Below are positions 34,542 through 44,291 of a stretch of 64,000 nt of DNA, piece by piece. This stretch comes from Microbacterium cremeum. Lineage in GTDB: Bacteria; Actinomycetota; Actinomycetes; Actinomycetales; Microbacteriaceae. How positions within the stretch are numbered: position 1 is the stretch's first letter; the number at the start of each line of letters is the position of its first letter. The stretch lies in contig NZ_CP063812.1 in the NCBI RefSeq assembly GCF_015277855.1, positions 2,294,001 to 2,358,000 on the forward strand, in the 5' to 3' direction. The notes below the pieces were generated by a model. The model was not told where the DNA came from and did no database searches. It saw only the letters and a list, made by a program, of their open reading frames with translations. A program made the translations under genes and the position numbers.

Positions 34542-37079
34542 CTACTCGCGCAGGGTCGCACCGAAACGCTGTGCCGCCACCGCGACGCCGGCGAGCTTGG
34601 CCTCGCTGGCCTCGGCTGCCGTCAGCGTGCGATCGGAGGCGCGGAAGCGCAGCGCGAACGTGAGGCTCTTCGCACCCTCCGGCACCCCCTGGCCGCGGTA
34701 GTCGTCCACGAGCCGCAACGACTCGAGCAGCTCCCCCGCGCCTTCGACGAGGGCCGCGCGCACCTCGGCGGCGGGCACATCGGCGCCGACGACCAGCGAG
34801 ACGTCCTGCGTCGCGGCAGGGAAGCCCGACAGCGACGCCGCGACCACCTTCTCGCCCGCGAGCGAGAGCACGAGGTCCAGGTCGAGCTCGGCGACGATCA
34901 CGCGACCGGGAAGGTCGGAGGCCTCGGCCACCGCGGGCAGGAGCTCGCCCACGTATCCGACCTCGGTACCGGCGACCGACAGCACGCCGGTGCGACCCGG
35001 GTGCAACGCCGCGCGCTGCCCCTGCGTCACCTCGACCGCGACGCCCGCGGCGACCGCGATCGTGCGCACGGCGTCCAGCGCGTCCGAGAGGCCGGCGGTG
35101 ACGGCGTCCACGCCCGGCTGCTTCGCGACGAGGCTCCCGGTCAGCAGCACCGCGACGTGCCGGTGCTGCGGCGGGATCGAGGCGTCGAGCTCGGCGAGGG
35201 TCGAGGCGTCCGGACGCACCGCCAACGGCGGCACGTGCGAGGTGCCGTACTGCACGCCCGGCTCGGGAAGGAACACCGCGCCGGTCTCGAACAGCGCGAG
35301 ATCGGTGAACCCGCGCGAGAGGTTGCGGTGCGCCACCTGCAGCAGGCCCGGGATCAGCGAGCGGCGCAGGAACGGCGCCTGACCGTCGAGCGGGTTGGCG
35401 AGCTTGACGCTCGGCAGGTGCTCGCCCGACGCCGAGCCGTGGAGGTCGTTCTGCTCCTCGGTCGTGAAACCGAACGACGGCGTCTCGATGTACCCCGCAG
35501 CCGCGAGGGCGTTCGCGACGCGCCGACGTCCCTGCTGCGCGGCGGTCAGGCCGCGGCCCGACGGCGGCAGCGGCAGCACCGACGGGATGCGGTCGTACCC
35601 CTCGATGCGGGCGACCTCCTCGGCCAGCGTCCACTTGTCGGTGAGGTCGGGGCGCCACGACGGCGGGATGACGTGCCACCCGGCCGCGTCGTCCTCGTTG
35701 GACACGACCTCGCAGCCGATGAGGCGCAACGAGGACTCGATCTGCCCCGGCGTGTAGTCGACGCCGATGAGATGCTGCACGAACAGCGGCGGAAGCTCGA
35801 TGCCCGGCACGAACACCTCGGCGAACAGGGCCCCGCCGTACTCGTCGTCGCTCGTGCCGCCCGCGTACTCGACCATGAGGTCGGCGACGTGGCGCGCGGC
35901 GACGAACGGGACGAGCGGGTCGACACCGCGCTCGAAGCGGCGGGATGCCTCGGAGGGGAGCTTGTGGCGACGGGCCGTGCGCGCGATCGACACGGTGTCG
36001 AACGTCGCCGCCTCGATCAGCACGTTGCGCGTGGTGCCGCTCATCTCGGTCGTGCCGCCGCCCATCACGCCGGCGAGGCCGATCGGCCCGGACTCGTCGG
36101 TGATGAGGAGGTCTTCGCCGTCGAGCGTGCGCACCTTGCCGTCGAGGGTCTCGAGCTGCTCGCCGCGCGTCGCGCGACGCACCGTGATGCCGCCGTGCAG
36201 CTTGTCGAGGTCGTACCCGTGGATCGGCTGCCCGAGTTCGAGCATGACGTAGTTGGTGATGTCGATCAGGATGCCGAGCGAGCGGATGCCCGCGAGCGCG
36301 AGGCGCGCGATCATCCATGCCGGTGTCGGCTTGGTGGGGTCGACGTCGCGCACGACGCGGACGACGAACTCGGACGCGCCGACGCGGCCGCGGATGGGCG
36401 CCTGGTCGTCGACGACGATCGGGAAGCCCGACCCGGGGGCGAGCTCCTCCCACGGGCGATCGGCCGGGTCGCGGAACGCCGCCCCCGTCGCGTGCGAGAA
36501 CTCGCGGGCCACACCGCGGATCGACAGCGCGTAGCCGCGATCGGGTGTGACGTTGATCTCGACCGCGGTGTCGTCGAGTCCGAGCAGGGCGATCGCGTCG
36601 GTGCCCACCGGCGCGTCGATGCCGAGCTCGACCAGGCGCAGGATGCCGTTGTGCTCGTCACCGAGCCCCAGCTCCTTGGCCGAGGCGATCATGCCATCCG
36701 AGACATGCCCGTACGTCTTGCGGGCCGCGATCGGGAACGGGCCGGGGAGCACCGCACCGGGCAGGGTCACGACGACCTTGTCGCCGGCGAAGAAGTTGCG
36801 CGCGCCGCACACGATGCCGTGGACGGCGTCGCCGCCGTCGGCCGCGGTCGATCCCTCGGGCGCCACGCGCACCTGGCACCAGCGGATCGTCTTGCCGTTG
36901 GACTGCGGCTCCTCGACGAACTCGAGAACCTCGCCGACGACGATCGGACCCTGCAGCTCGAAGCGGTGCACGTCCTCCTCTTCGAACCCGACGCGCACGA
37001 GCGCCGCGAGGACGTCCTCGGGCGAGGCATCCGTCGGCACGTCGACATACTCGCGCAGCCATGAGAGAGGGACGCGCAT
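34542..37079 (-). CDS. pheT: Phenylalanyl-tRNA synthetase beta subunit
   Basis: PheT is the large subunit of the alpha2-beta2 PheRS. Its order is an N-terminal MRVPLSWLREYVDV segment, the EMAP/OB-fold tRNA-binding domain (IVVGEVLEFVEEP...), the B3/B4 editing domain (ITNYVMLELGQPIHGYD), the B5 domain, a catalytic-like core and a C-terminal ferredoxin-fold anticodon-binding domain (SGFPAATQDVSLVV to the ALRFRASDRTLT end). 845 aa is normal. The ATG at 37079 shares one base with the pheS stop codon. Confidence 0.96.
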   Translation of the reverse strand: MRVPLSWLREYVDVPTDASPEDVLAALVRVGFEEEDVHRFELQGPIVVGEVLEFVEEPQSNGKTIRWCQVRVAPEGSTAADGGDAVHGIVCGARNFFAGDKVVVTLPGAVLPGPFPIAARKTYGHVSDGMIASAKELGLGDEHNGILRLVELGIDAPVGTDAIALLGLDDTAVEINVTPDRGYALSIRGVAREFSHATGAAFRDPADRPWEELAPGSGFPIVVDDQAPIRGRVGASEFVVRVVRDVDPTKPTPAWMIARLALAGIRSLGILIDITNYVMLELGQPIHGYDLDKLHGGITVRRATRGEQLETLDGKVRTLDGEDLLITDESGPIGLAGVMGGGTTEMSGTTRNVLIEAATFDTVSIARTARRHKLPSEASRRFERGVDPLVPFVAARHVADLMVEYAGGTSDDEYGGALFAEVFVPGIELPPLFVQHLIGVDYTPGQIESSLRLIGCEVVSNEDDAAGWHVIPPSWRPDLTDKWTLAEEVARIEGYDRIPSVLPLPPSGRGLTAAQQGRRRVANALAAAGYIETPSFGFTTEEQNDLHGSASGEHLPSVKLANPLDGQAPFLRRSLIPGLLQVAHRNLSRGFTDLALFETGAVFLPEPGVQYGTSHVPPLAVRPDASTLAELDASIPPQHRHVAVLLTGSLVAKQPGVDAVTAGLSDALDAVRTIAVAAGVAVEVTQGQRAALHPGRTGVLSVAGTEVGYVGELLPAVAEASDLPGRVIVAELDLDLVLSLAGEKVVAASLSGFPAATQDVSLVVGADVPAAEVRAALVEGAGELLESLRLVDDYRGQGVPEGAKSLTFALRFRASDRTLTAAEASEAKLAGVAVAAQRFGATLRE

Positions 37080-38143
37080 CAGACCACCATTCCGAACTGC
37101 TCGCTGAAGCGGACATCGCCCTCGGCCATGTCGCGCATGTCCTGGACGTCGCTGCGGAACATCAGCGTCCGCTCGATGCCCATGCCGAACGCGAAGCCCG
37201 AGTACTCCTCGGGGTCGATCCCCGCCGCACGCAGCACGTTGGGGTTGATCATGCCGCAGCCGCCCCACTCGATCCATCGCGCGCCGCCCTTGAAGGTCGG
37301 GTGCCACAGGTCGAGCTCGGCGGACGGCTCGGTGAAGGGGAAGAAGTTCGCGCGGAACCGCGTCTTGGCCTCGGCGCCGAACAGCACCTTCGCCGCGTGG
37401 TCGAGGGTGCCCTTCAGGTGCGCCATCGTGATGCCCTTGTCGACGACGATGCCCTCGAACTGCGTGAAGACGGGCAGGTGCGTCGCGTCGAACTCGTCGG
37501 TGCGGTACACACGGCCCGGGCACAGCACATACAGAGGCAGGTCGCGTTCGAGCATCGAGCGCACCTGCACCGGGCTCGTGTGCGTGCGCATCACCAGGTG
37601 ACGGTCGACCGGGTCGACGAAGAACGTGTCCTGCATCTGACGCGCCGGGTGGTCGACGTCGAAGTTCAGCGCGTCGAAGTTGTACCACTCGTGCTCGAGC
37701 TCGGGGCCCTCCGCGATCTCCCAGCCCATGCCGACGAAGATGTCGGCGATCTGCTCCTGCAGGAGGGAGATCGGATGCCGCGCCCCGACGCGCGCGCGTG
37801 CCGGCAGCGCCGTGACATCCACGCGCTCGGCTTCCAGACGCGCAGCGGTCTCGGCTGCGACCAAGTCCTCCTCGCGCGCCGAGAAGGCCTGGTTCACCCG
37901 CGCGCGGGCCTGCCCGACGAGCTTGCCGAGCTCGGCCTTCTTCTCGTTCGGCACGTTCCGCAGGCGCGCGTTGAGCCGGGCCAACGCCGAGCCCTCGGCG
38001 GAGTGCGCGGAACGGGCCGCCTTCAGCGCGGCGGTGTCAGCGGCCTCGGCGATCGCGGCGAGCGCCGCGTCCACGGCAGCGGACACCGCATCGGGCGTGA
38101 TCTCCGCCGGATCAGACAGGGGTGTTTCGGGTGCGTCGGACAC
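37079..38143 (-). CDS. pheS: Phenylalanyl-tRNA synthetase alpha subunit
   Basis: PheS is the catalytic class II subunit. It has an N-terminal coiled coil (about 1-105), motif 1 (HPISLLQEQIADIF), motif 2 (VYRTDEFDATHLPVFTQFEG) and motif 3 (GFAFGMGIERTLM). Length (354 aa) is normal. The GTG at 38143 follows a perfect TAGACT -10 by 8 nt, so the pheST mRNA is probably leaderless and no leader-peptide attenuator or T-box can be upstream. Confidence 0.96.
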   Translation of the reverse strand: MSDAPETPLSDPAEITPDAVSAAVDAALAAIAEAADTAALKAARSAHSAEGSALARLNARLRNVPNEKKAELGKLVGQARARVNQAFSAREEDLVAAETAARLEAERVDVTALPARARVGARHPISLLQEQIADIFVGMGWEIAEGPELEHEWYNFDALNFDVDHPARQMQDTFFVDPVDRHLVMRTHTSPVQVRSMLERDLPLYVLCPGRVYRTDEFDATHLPVFTQFEGIVVDKGITMAHLKGTLDHAAKVLFGAEAKTRFRANFFPFTEPSAELDLWHPTFKGGARWIEWGGCGMINPNVLRAAGIDPEEYSGFAFGMGIERTLMFRSDVQDMRDMAEGDVRFSEQFGMVV

Positions 38144-38185
38144 GAGAGACGAGTCTACCGACGGCGGATGCCTCGCCTCGCCGTG

Positions 38186-39136
38186 TCAGAGCGACGTTCC
38201 GTCGTGCCGGCCCAGCCCGCGATTCGCCGCCGTCCGCTCAGCCTCGTCGGCCCGCGCCTCGGCCTCGAGGAGCGCCGCCGGATTGAGGGGATCCGCTGCC
38301 TTGCCCCGACGTGTGCGCCCGCTCGCCGTGCGACGGGCGAGCCAGCGGGCGAACCACGACAGCGTGAGGTTGATCGCGAGGTAGATCACGAGCGTCACGA
38401 TGAACATCGAGAACAAGTACCGGTTGCCGAAGAAGCTCAGCAGGTTGTTCATGTTGTTCCGGATGATCTCGTTGTACCCGACGATGTAGCCGAGCGACGT
38501 GTCCTTCAGGAGCACGACCAACTGCGCGACGATGATCGGCAGCATCTGCCGGAACGCCTGCGGGAACTCCACGAGCATCTTGGACTGGAACTCGCGCATA
38601 CCGACGCTGAGCGCGGCTTCACGCTGACCGCGCGGGAGCGCCGCGAGGCCCGCGCGCAGGATCTCACCGATGAGGGTGCCGTTGTACAGGATGAGGGCGA
38701 TCACGACGGCCCAGAAGGCACCGGTCGAGGCCACGAGGAGGATGAAGAGCATCATCAGCAGCACGGGCATGCCGCGCAGGAACTCCAGCAGTCCGGCGAC
38801 CGGAATGCGGATCCAGCCGAACTTCGATGTGCGCAGCAGCGAGAACACGATGCCGAGCACGATCGCGCCCACGGCCGCGACCGCCGCCGCCTGCAGGGTG
38901 GCGACGACGCCGCGCCCGATCGAGGCCCACACGACCGGGTCGGTGAATATGTCCCAACGGCTGGGATCGAACATGCCGGGAAGCGTGATGCCGCCGGACT
39001 CCCGCGGCGCCGCCAGGAGCGTCACGACCCACACCGCCACGGCGAGGATCAGGATCAGCGAGACGATCGAGAGGACCCGCGAGAGCATGCGCGCCCGCGG
39101 CCCGGGTGCGTCGAAGAGGACGGAGGTGCCGGTCAT
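38186..39136 (-). CDS. gluD: Glutamate-type amino acid ABC transporter permease GluD
   Basis: The second permease of a polar amino acid uptake system of the Corynebacterium gluABCD type. The 316-aa protein has an extended N-terminus, five to six membrane segments and the EAA loop AALSVGMREFQSKMLVEFPQAF near residues 185-206. The C-terminal tail is hydrophilic and charged. Its ATG overlaps the gluC stop by 4 bp. It is the last gene of the cluster, ending 42 bp before pheS. Confidence 0.88.
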   Translation of the reverse strand: MTGTSVLFDAPGPRARMLSRVLSIVSLILILAVAVWVVTLLAAPRESGGITLPGMFDPSRWDIFTDPVVWASIGRGVVATLQAAAVAAVGAIVLGIVFSLLRTSKFGWIRIPVAGLLEFLRGMPVLLMMLFILLVASTGAFWAVVIALILYNGTLIGEILRAGLAALPRGQREAALSVGMREFQSKMLVEFPQAFRQMLPIIVAQLVVLLKDTSLGYIVGYNEIIRNNMNNLLSFFGNRYLFSMFIVTLVIYLAINLTLSWFARWLARRTASGRTRRGKAADPLNPAALLEAEARADEAERTAANRGLGRHDGTSL

Positions 39137-39780
39137 CGCTTCACCACCCAGCGCTTCTCGAGCCGCGCGGCGGCGAAGCCGAGCGGAACGGTGATGACGA
39201 GGTAAAGAACGGCCGCCGTGAGCAGGATCGGAATCACGATGTTCCCGTTGTCGTTGGCGAGCTGACGCGTCGTCGCGAACAGCTCGACGACGAAGAATCC
39301 GCCGGCGACCGAGGTGTTCTTGGTGAGGGCGATGAAGACGTTGATGAGCGGCGGGATGGTCATGCGGAACGCCTGTGGGAGGACCACCAGCGAGACCGTC
39401 TGGCCGAAGCCGAGACCGATGCTGCGCGCGGCTTCGGCCTGGCCGATGGGGACGCCGTTGATGCCTGATCGCAGCGCCTCGGCGACGAACGGCGAGGTGT
39501 AGTAGGTCAACGCGACGAACGCGAGCAGAAGGTACGGGGCGCGCATGCCCAGCATGGGGAGCACGAACGCGGTGAAGAAGAAGACGAGCGTGAGCGGCGT
39601 GTTACGGGCGACCTCGGTCCAGAACGCTGCGAACCCGCGCAGCGCAGCGACGGGGGAGATGCGCATCGCCGCGATGAGCGTGCCGAGGATCAACGACAGC
39701 ACACCCGATACGACGAGCAGGAGGAGGGTGACACGGAAGCCGTCCATGAAGATGGGCATCAGCGACCAGAGCTGCTCCAA
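39133..39780 (-). CDS. gluC: Glutamate-type amino acid ABC transporter permease GluC
   Basis: A 215-aa HisM/GlnP-type permease with about five membrane helices. The conserved sequence NTPLTLVFFF is near residue 60, and the EAA loop is AARSIGLGFGQTVSLVVLPQAF, about residues 116-137. I accept the TTG start at 39780 because AGGAAGGAG lies 6 nt upstream and the protein aligns from there. The gene is preceded by a strong hairpin (39813-39846) that separates it from gluB and may set the permease to binding-protein ratio. Confidence 0.88.
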   Translation of the reverse strand: MEQLWSLMPIFMDGFRVTLLLLVVSGVLSLILGTLIAAMRISPVAALRGFAAFWTEVARNTPLTLVFFFTAFVLPMLGMRAPYLLLAFVALTYYTSPFVAEALRSGINGVPIGQAEAARSIGLGFGQTVSLVVLPQAFRMTIPPLINVFIALTKNTSVAGGFFVVELFATTRQLANDNGNIVIPILLTAAVLYLVITVPLGFAAARLEKRWVVKR

Positions 39781-39812
39781 CGAGTTCTCCTTCCTGCCGG
39801 TCGAGGGACTGG

Positions 39813-39846
39813 CGACGACCCGGCCCGGTGCCGGGCCGGGTCGTCG
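39813..39846 (-). promoter_or_regulatory. Intercistronic hairpin between gluB and gluC
   Basis: A perfect 16-bp palindrome (CGACGACCCGGCCCGG and its complement, two bases between the arms) follows gluB by 6 nt. No U-run is present. It is well placed to protect the gluB mRNA 3' end or partly stop transcription, giving more binding protein than permease. Confidence 0.75.
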
Positions 39847-39852
39847 TCGTGA

Positions 39853-40725
39853 TCAGTAGCGGTCGGGTGCCGGCGGCTCGACGTACGGCAGCACTGTGCC
39901 GGCCGTGGAGTTCCAGGCCGCCTCGTAGCGGCCGTCCTCGTACGAGGCCTCGAGCACGTCGTTGATCCACATGCGGAACTCAGTGTCTTCGAGCGCGAGG
40001 CCGATGCCGTAGGGCTCATCGGTGAAGGGCTCGCCGACGACCTTGAACTCGCCCTCGTTCTGGGCGGCGAGGCCCGCGAGGATCACGTTGTCGGTCGATA
40101 CCGCGACGACCTGGCCGTTGCGCAGCGGCTCGAGGCAGTTCGAGTAGGTGTCGGTGAGCACCGGCTCGGCGCCGATCTCGGCGAGCTTGGCCGCCGGGGT
40201 CGAACCGGTCACGGAGCAGACGGGCTGCCCGACGAGGTCTTCCTCGCTCTCGATGTCGTCATTGTCGGCGAGCACGAGGATGGACTGGCCGGCCATGTAA
40301 TACGGGCCCGCGAACGAGACGACCTCCTTGCGCTTGTCGTTGATCGTGTAGGTCGCGATGACGATGTCGACCTCACCGTTCTGGATGAACGGCTCGCGGT
40401 TGGCCGAGACCGATTCCTTCCATTCGATGCTTCCCTCGTCGATGCCGAGCTCGGCGGCGATGATCTTGCCGATCTCGACGTCGAAGCCCTCGGGCGTGCC
40501 CGAGGGGCCCATGAGACCGAACAGCGGCTGGTCGAACTTGGTGCCGATCGTGATGGTGCCGGCCTCGTTGAGCTCGGCCATCGTCGTGCCCTCTTCGAAG
40601 GTGACCTCTTCGGGCTCGGGGGCGGGGGTGTCTTCGCCGCCGGGCGTGCCGCCGGTGGCGCACGCCGACAGCGCAAGGGCGCCGGCGGCGGCCAGCGCGA
40701 TCAGCGGAAGTCGCATTCGCTTCAT
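39853..40725 (-). CDS. gluB: Glutamate-type ABC transporter substrate-binding lipoprotein GluB
   Basis: A 290-aa extracellular solute-binding lipoprotein of family 3. The signal peptide ends in the lipobox LSAC with C22 as the lipidated cysteine. A Gly/Pro/Glu linker precedes the binding domain, which has GTITIGTKFDQPLFG, GFDVEIGKIIAAELG, VDIVIATYTINDKR and the GQPVCSVTGST hinge region. It works with GluA, GluC and GluD. It is flanked by hairpins on both sides. Confidence 0.9.
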   Translation of the reverse strand: MKRMRLPLIALAAAGALALSACATGGTPGGEDTPAPEPEEVTFEEGTTMAELNEAGTITIGTKFDQPLFGLMGPSGTPEGFDVEIGKIIAAELGIDEGSIEWKESVSANREPFIQNGEVDIVIATYTINDKRKEVVSFAGPYYMAGQSILVLADNDDIESEEDLVGQPVCSVTGSTPAAKLAEIGAEPVLTDTYSNCLEPLRNGQVVAVSTDNVILAGLAAQNEGEFKVVGEPFTDEPYGIGLALEDTEFRMWINDVLEASYEDGRYEAAWNSTAGTVLPYVEPPAPDRY

Positions 40726-40746
40726 GTCTTCGTCCTTTGCTGTGAT

Positions 40747-40793
40747 GGACCGCTCGTGACGGTCCTCTCGGATCCCGGCCGCTCGGGCCGGGA
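40747..40793 (-). promoter_or_regulatory. Two hairpins between gluA and gluB
   Basis: TCCCGGCC/GGCCGGGA (40773-40793, 5-nt loop) and GGACCG/CGGTCC (40747-40765) form consecutive stem-loops in the 75-bp gap after gluA. They resemble processing or attenuation structures and, with the hairpin after gluB, bracket the binding-protein cistron. Confidence 0.65.
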
Positions 40794-40800
40794 GTCTGGG

Positions 40801-41598
40801 TCAGTGCTCCAGGATCTTGGACAGGAAGTCCTTCGCCCTGTCGCTCTGCGGGTTCGTGAAGAACTTCTCGGGCGTCGCCTCCTCGACGATCGCCCCATCG
40901 GCCATGAACAGCACGCGGTCGGCGGCCTTGCGCGCGAAGCCCATCTCGTGGGTCACGACGATCATCGTCATGCCCTCCTGGGCGAGCCCGATCATGACAT
41001 CGAGCACTTCGTTGATCATCTCGGGGTCGAGCGCGCTCGTCGGCTCGTCCATGAGGATGAGCTTGGGGTTCATCGCCAGCGACCGCGCGATCGCGACGCG
41101 CTGCTGCTGCCCGCCCGACAACTGGCTCGGCATCTTCTTGGCTTGATTGGCCACGCCGACACGGTCGAGCAGCTGCATCGCCTTGTCGTCGGCATCCTTC
41201 TTCTTCATGCCCCGCACCCTGATCGGGCCGAGCGTGACGTTCTCGAGCACCGACTTGTGCGCGAAGAGGTTGAACGACTGGAACACCATGCCGACGTCGG
41301 CGCGGAGCTTCGCGAGGCCCTTGCCCTCTTCGGGCAGCGGGACGCCGTCGATCATGATGCGACCGGAGTCGATCGTCTCGAGCCGGTTGATGGCGCGGCA
41401 CAGCGTCGACTTGCCGGAGCCGGACGGACCGATCACGACCACGACCTCGCCGCGGTTGACCACGGTGTCGATGTCGTTCAGCACGTGGAGGTCGCCGAAG
41501 TGCTTGTCGACGTGCTCGATCACCACGAGCGGCTCGCCGCGACGGACATTGATGTTCGAGGTACGCGGCGCCGCTGCCGGTGCGTCAGGTGTCGCCAT
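40801..41598 (-). CDS. gluA: Glutamate-type ABC transporter ATPase GluA
   Basis: A 265-aa GlnQ/GluA-type ATPase. It has Walker [10 protein letters not shown], the Q-loop in [12 protein letters not shown], the ABC signature [15 protein letters not shown], Walker [15 protein letters not shown] and the switch [10 protein letters not shown] choose ATG 41598: a TAGGGT -10 (41611-41606) sits exactly 7 nt upstream, so the operon mRNA probably begins at the start codon. GTG 41607 or ATG 41604 would overlap the promoter. It is the first gene of gluABCD. Confidence 0.92.
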   Translation of the reverse strand: MATPDAPAAAPRTSNINVRRGEPLVVIEHVDKHFGDLHVLNDIDTVVNRGEVVVVIGPSGSGKSTLCRAINRLETIDSGRIMIDGVPLPEEGKGLAKLRADVGMVFQSFNLFAHKSVLENVTLGPIRVRGMKKKDADDKAMQLLDRVGVANQAKKMPSQLSGGQQQRVAIARSLAMNPKLILMDEPTSALDPEMINEVLDVMIGLAQEGMTMIVVTHEMGFARKAADRVLFMADGAIVEEATPEKFFTNPQSDRAKDFLSKILEH

Positions 41599-41686
41599 GT
41601 CCATCACCCTAGGCGCGCGCGTCTGCCCTCGGCCAGTGGGGCGCGGACCCTTTACCGATCTGTAACAGCAGCGGAATGAACGCCGC

Positions 41687-42487
41687 TCACCCGGCAGCGC
41701 GCTGGGCGAACGCCGTCTCGTACAGGCAGACGCTCGCCGCGGTCGCGAGGTTCAGCGATTCGGCGGCGCCGTAGATCGGCAGCCGCAGCGACAGGTCCGC
41801 GAGGGCGAGGGCGTCCTCGTCGAGACCTCGGGCCTCGTTGCCGAACAGCCACGCGGTCGGCTCGGCGAGCAGATCGCGCGACGCGAGGAAGTCCCCTCCC
41901 CCGACATCGGCGGCCACGACCCGCACGCCGGCGGCATGGGCCTTCTCGACGGCTGTCGCGAGATCGACGCCGACGGCGACCGGCAGGTGGAACAGCGATC
42001 CGGTCGTGGCGCGCACGACCTTCGGGTTGTAGGGGTCGACGGTGCGCCCGGTCAGCACGACCGCGTCGGCGCCCGCCGCGTCGGCTGCGCGGATGATCGT
42101 GCCGAGATTGCCGGGGTCGCGCACCTCCTCGCAGATCGCGACGAGGCGCGGCGCGGCGGCGAAGACGTCGCGCACCGACGTCGGGGACTGGCGCGCGACG
42201 GCGACGATCCCCTGCGGCGTCACGGTGTCGGCCATCGCGTCGAGCACGGCCTCACTCGTGAAGACCACCTCGATGCCGGCATCCGTCGCCGCCTCGCGGA
42301 GGTCGGAGTGCTTCTCGATCGCCGTCGGCGTGGCGAAGAGCTCGACGAGGGTCTCAGGACGATACGCCAGCACCTCCCGCGCCGCCTGCGGCCCCTCGAG
42401 CAGGAACAGCCCGGTCTCGTGCCGGGCGCTGCGCTTAGTCAGCTTCGCGACGGCGCGGACACGCGGAGAGCGAGGGTTCTCGAGCAC
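41687..42487 (-). CDS. SpoU/TrmH-family RNA 2'-O-methyltransferase
   Basis: A 266-aa SPOUT methyltransferase acting on rRNA or tRNA. An N-terminal substrate-binding domain ([20 protein letters not shown]) precedes the knotted catalytic domain. The latter has motif 1 [18 protein letters not shown], motif 2 [15 protein letters not shown] and motif 3 [23 protein letters not shown] 42487 lies 7 nt after a TAGACT -10 (42500-42495). The earlier ATG 42511 would start inside the repeat cluster and upstream of this promoter, so I prefer GTG. The exact RNA target is not known. Confidence 0.87.
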   Translation of the reverse strand: MLENPRSPRVRAVAKLTKRSARHETGLFLLEGPQAAREVLAYRPETLVELFATPTAIEKHSDLREAATDAGIEVVFTSEAVLDAMADTVTPQGIVAVARQSPTSVRDVFAAAPRLVAICEEVRDPGNLGTIIRAADAAGADAVVLTGRTVDPYNPKVVRATTGSLFHLPVAVGVDLATAVEKAHAAGVRVVAADVGGGDFLASRDLLAEPTAWLFGNEARGLDEDALALADLSLRLPIYGAAESLNLATAASVCLYETAFAQRAAG

Positions 42488-42515
42488 GGCTCTCAGTCTA
42501 GGTCGCGGCATCTGC

Positions 42516-42613
42516 GTTTCGTCTCGCTTCGCTCGCTCAACGACCGACGGGAGGGGTCGCTCGCTCGACGACCGACGAGGGGGGTCGCTCGCTCAACGAC
42601 CGACGGGCGCCCG
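42516..42613 (+). repeat. REP-like half element followed by three 28-bp tandem repeats
   Basis: Positions 42516-42545 match one arm of the palindrome in argC with one change (GTTTCGTCTCGC start, GCTCAACGACC end). From 42530 on, a 28-bp unit CGCTCGCTCAACGACC plus a G-rich tail occurs three times (starts 42530, 42558, 42586). It fills the gap between the rRNA methyltransferase promoter and the rplT terminator. Confidence 0.85.
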
Positions 42614-42620
42614 GGAACGC

Positions 42621-42656
42621 GAAAAGGGCGCCCTCCGCGAGGAGGACGCCCTTTCG
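42621..42656 (-). terminator. Terminator of infC-rpmI-rplT
   Basis: On the minus strand AAAGGGCG pairs with CGCCCTTT, with an inner CCTCC/GGAGG stem, followed by TTTTCG. It starts 18 bp after the rplT stop and is a good intrinsic terminator for this GC class. Confidence 0.85.
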
Positions 42657-42673
42657 AAGCCAGGCAGCCGGTG

Positions 42674-43057
42674 TCAGGCGCTCTTGGGAGCGTTGACGTT
42701 CTCGGGCAGAGCCTTCTTGGCCGTCTCGACGAGCGACGCGAACGTCTTGGGCTCGTTCACCGCGAGCTCCGCGAGCATGCGACGGTCCACCTGCACACCC
42801 GCGAGGCCGAGGCCCTGGATGAAGCGGTTGTACGTGATGCCGTTCTGGCGGCTCGCGGCGTTGATGCGCTGGATCCACAGGCGGCGGAAGTCGCCCTTGC
42901 GCTTGCGGCGGTCGCGGTACGCGTAGACGAGCGAGTGGGTGACCTGCTCCTTCGCCTTGCGGTACAGGCGCGAACGCTGACCCCGGTAACCGGAGGCGCG
43001 CTCGAGGATGACGCGACGCTTCTTGTGGGCGTTTACGGCCCGCTTGACTCTAGCCAT
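42674..43057 (-). CDS. rplT: 50S ribosomal protein L20
   Basis: L20 is an early-assembly 23S rRNA-binding protein. The 127-aa sequence begins [20 protein letters not shown] and contains the conserved [20 protein letters not shown] segment. It is the last gene of the infC-rpmI-rplT operon and is followed by a terminator. In other bacteria L20 represses its own operon through a leader RNA. Confidence 0.97.
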   Translation of the reverse strand: MARVKRAVNAHKKRRVILERASGYRGQRSRLYRKAKEQVTHSLVYAYRDRRKRKGDFRRLWIQRINAASRQNGITYNRFIQGLGLAGVQVDRRMLAELAVNEPKTFASLVETAKKALPENVNAPKSA

Positions 43058-43088
43058 TTCGTTTGGTTCCTAACTTGCGTCGGCGCGA

Positions 43089-43283
43089 TCAGCGGCCGAG
43101 GAGCTTCTTCGCGACCTTGGCGTCGCCGGGGGCGAGGACCTGGTCCTGCGACAGACGGCGGGTACGGCGGCTGGGCTTGCCCTCGAAGTTGTGGCGAAGG
43201 TTCGCCTGCTGCTTCATGAGCTTCCCGCTGCCGGTGACCTTGAAGCGCTTCTTGGCGCCCGAGTGGGTCTTCTGCTTCGGCAT
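43089..43283 (-). CDS. rpmI: 50S ribosomal protein L35
   Basis: L35, 64 residues, begins [20 protein letters not shown] and is strongly basic. It lies between infC and rplT with 70 bp and 31 bp gaps. The start has an AAGGAAGAAGAG upstream region serving as ribosome-binding site. Confidence 0.97.
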   Translation of the reverse strand: MPKQKTHSGAKKRFKVTGSGKLMKQQANLRHNFEGKPSRRTRRLSQDQVLAPGDAKVAKKLLGR

Positions 43284-43353
43284 CTCTTCTTCCTTCGTTT
43301 CACTTCCCGCACAGGCGGGAGTCGGATCCCGCGGTGCGGGGGTCGGTGGGGCC

Positions 43354-43992
<639 letters not shown>

Positions 43993-44212
43993 GCGGAGCT
44001 CCTTCGTGCGGGTGATGACCACCGCGACACGGATGCGTCGCGGGCGGAGGACGATCCACTCCACCCGTCGAGACGCTGGGAGCGCCGACTCTGCACCCTG
44101 TTCCCGCGCGATTCCCGAGCGGCTACCCCGGCCGCGGAACGGTCGGGGCGGAGTGCGTGACCCGGTAGCCTGGAACGGCAAGCGCGGGTGGGATGTAGAT
44201 CCTCTTTCCGAT

Positions 44213-44250
44213 CCGGTGCAGAACGCACCGGAGACCGCAGCAGTCTATCA
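44213..44250 (-). promoter_or_regulatory. infC operon promoter and 5' leader hairpin
   Basis: On the minus strand the extended -10 TGATAGACT (44250-44242) has no clear -35. It is followed by a 7-bp hairpin CCGGTGC/GCACCGG (44213-44231). The untranslated leader to the AUC start would be about 240 nt (43993-44235), long enough for an L20- or IF3-responsive leader; I could not identify a known fold. Confidence 0.5.
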
Positions 44251-44291
44251 GAGAGTACGGCGTGGACACGATTCGAGACCGGGACGGCGAC

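Noticed and set aside
33228..37064. 1278-codon open frame on the plus strand opposite pheT and the epimerase
   Set aside because: Shadow of pheT codon bias; the antisense genes are unambiguous families.
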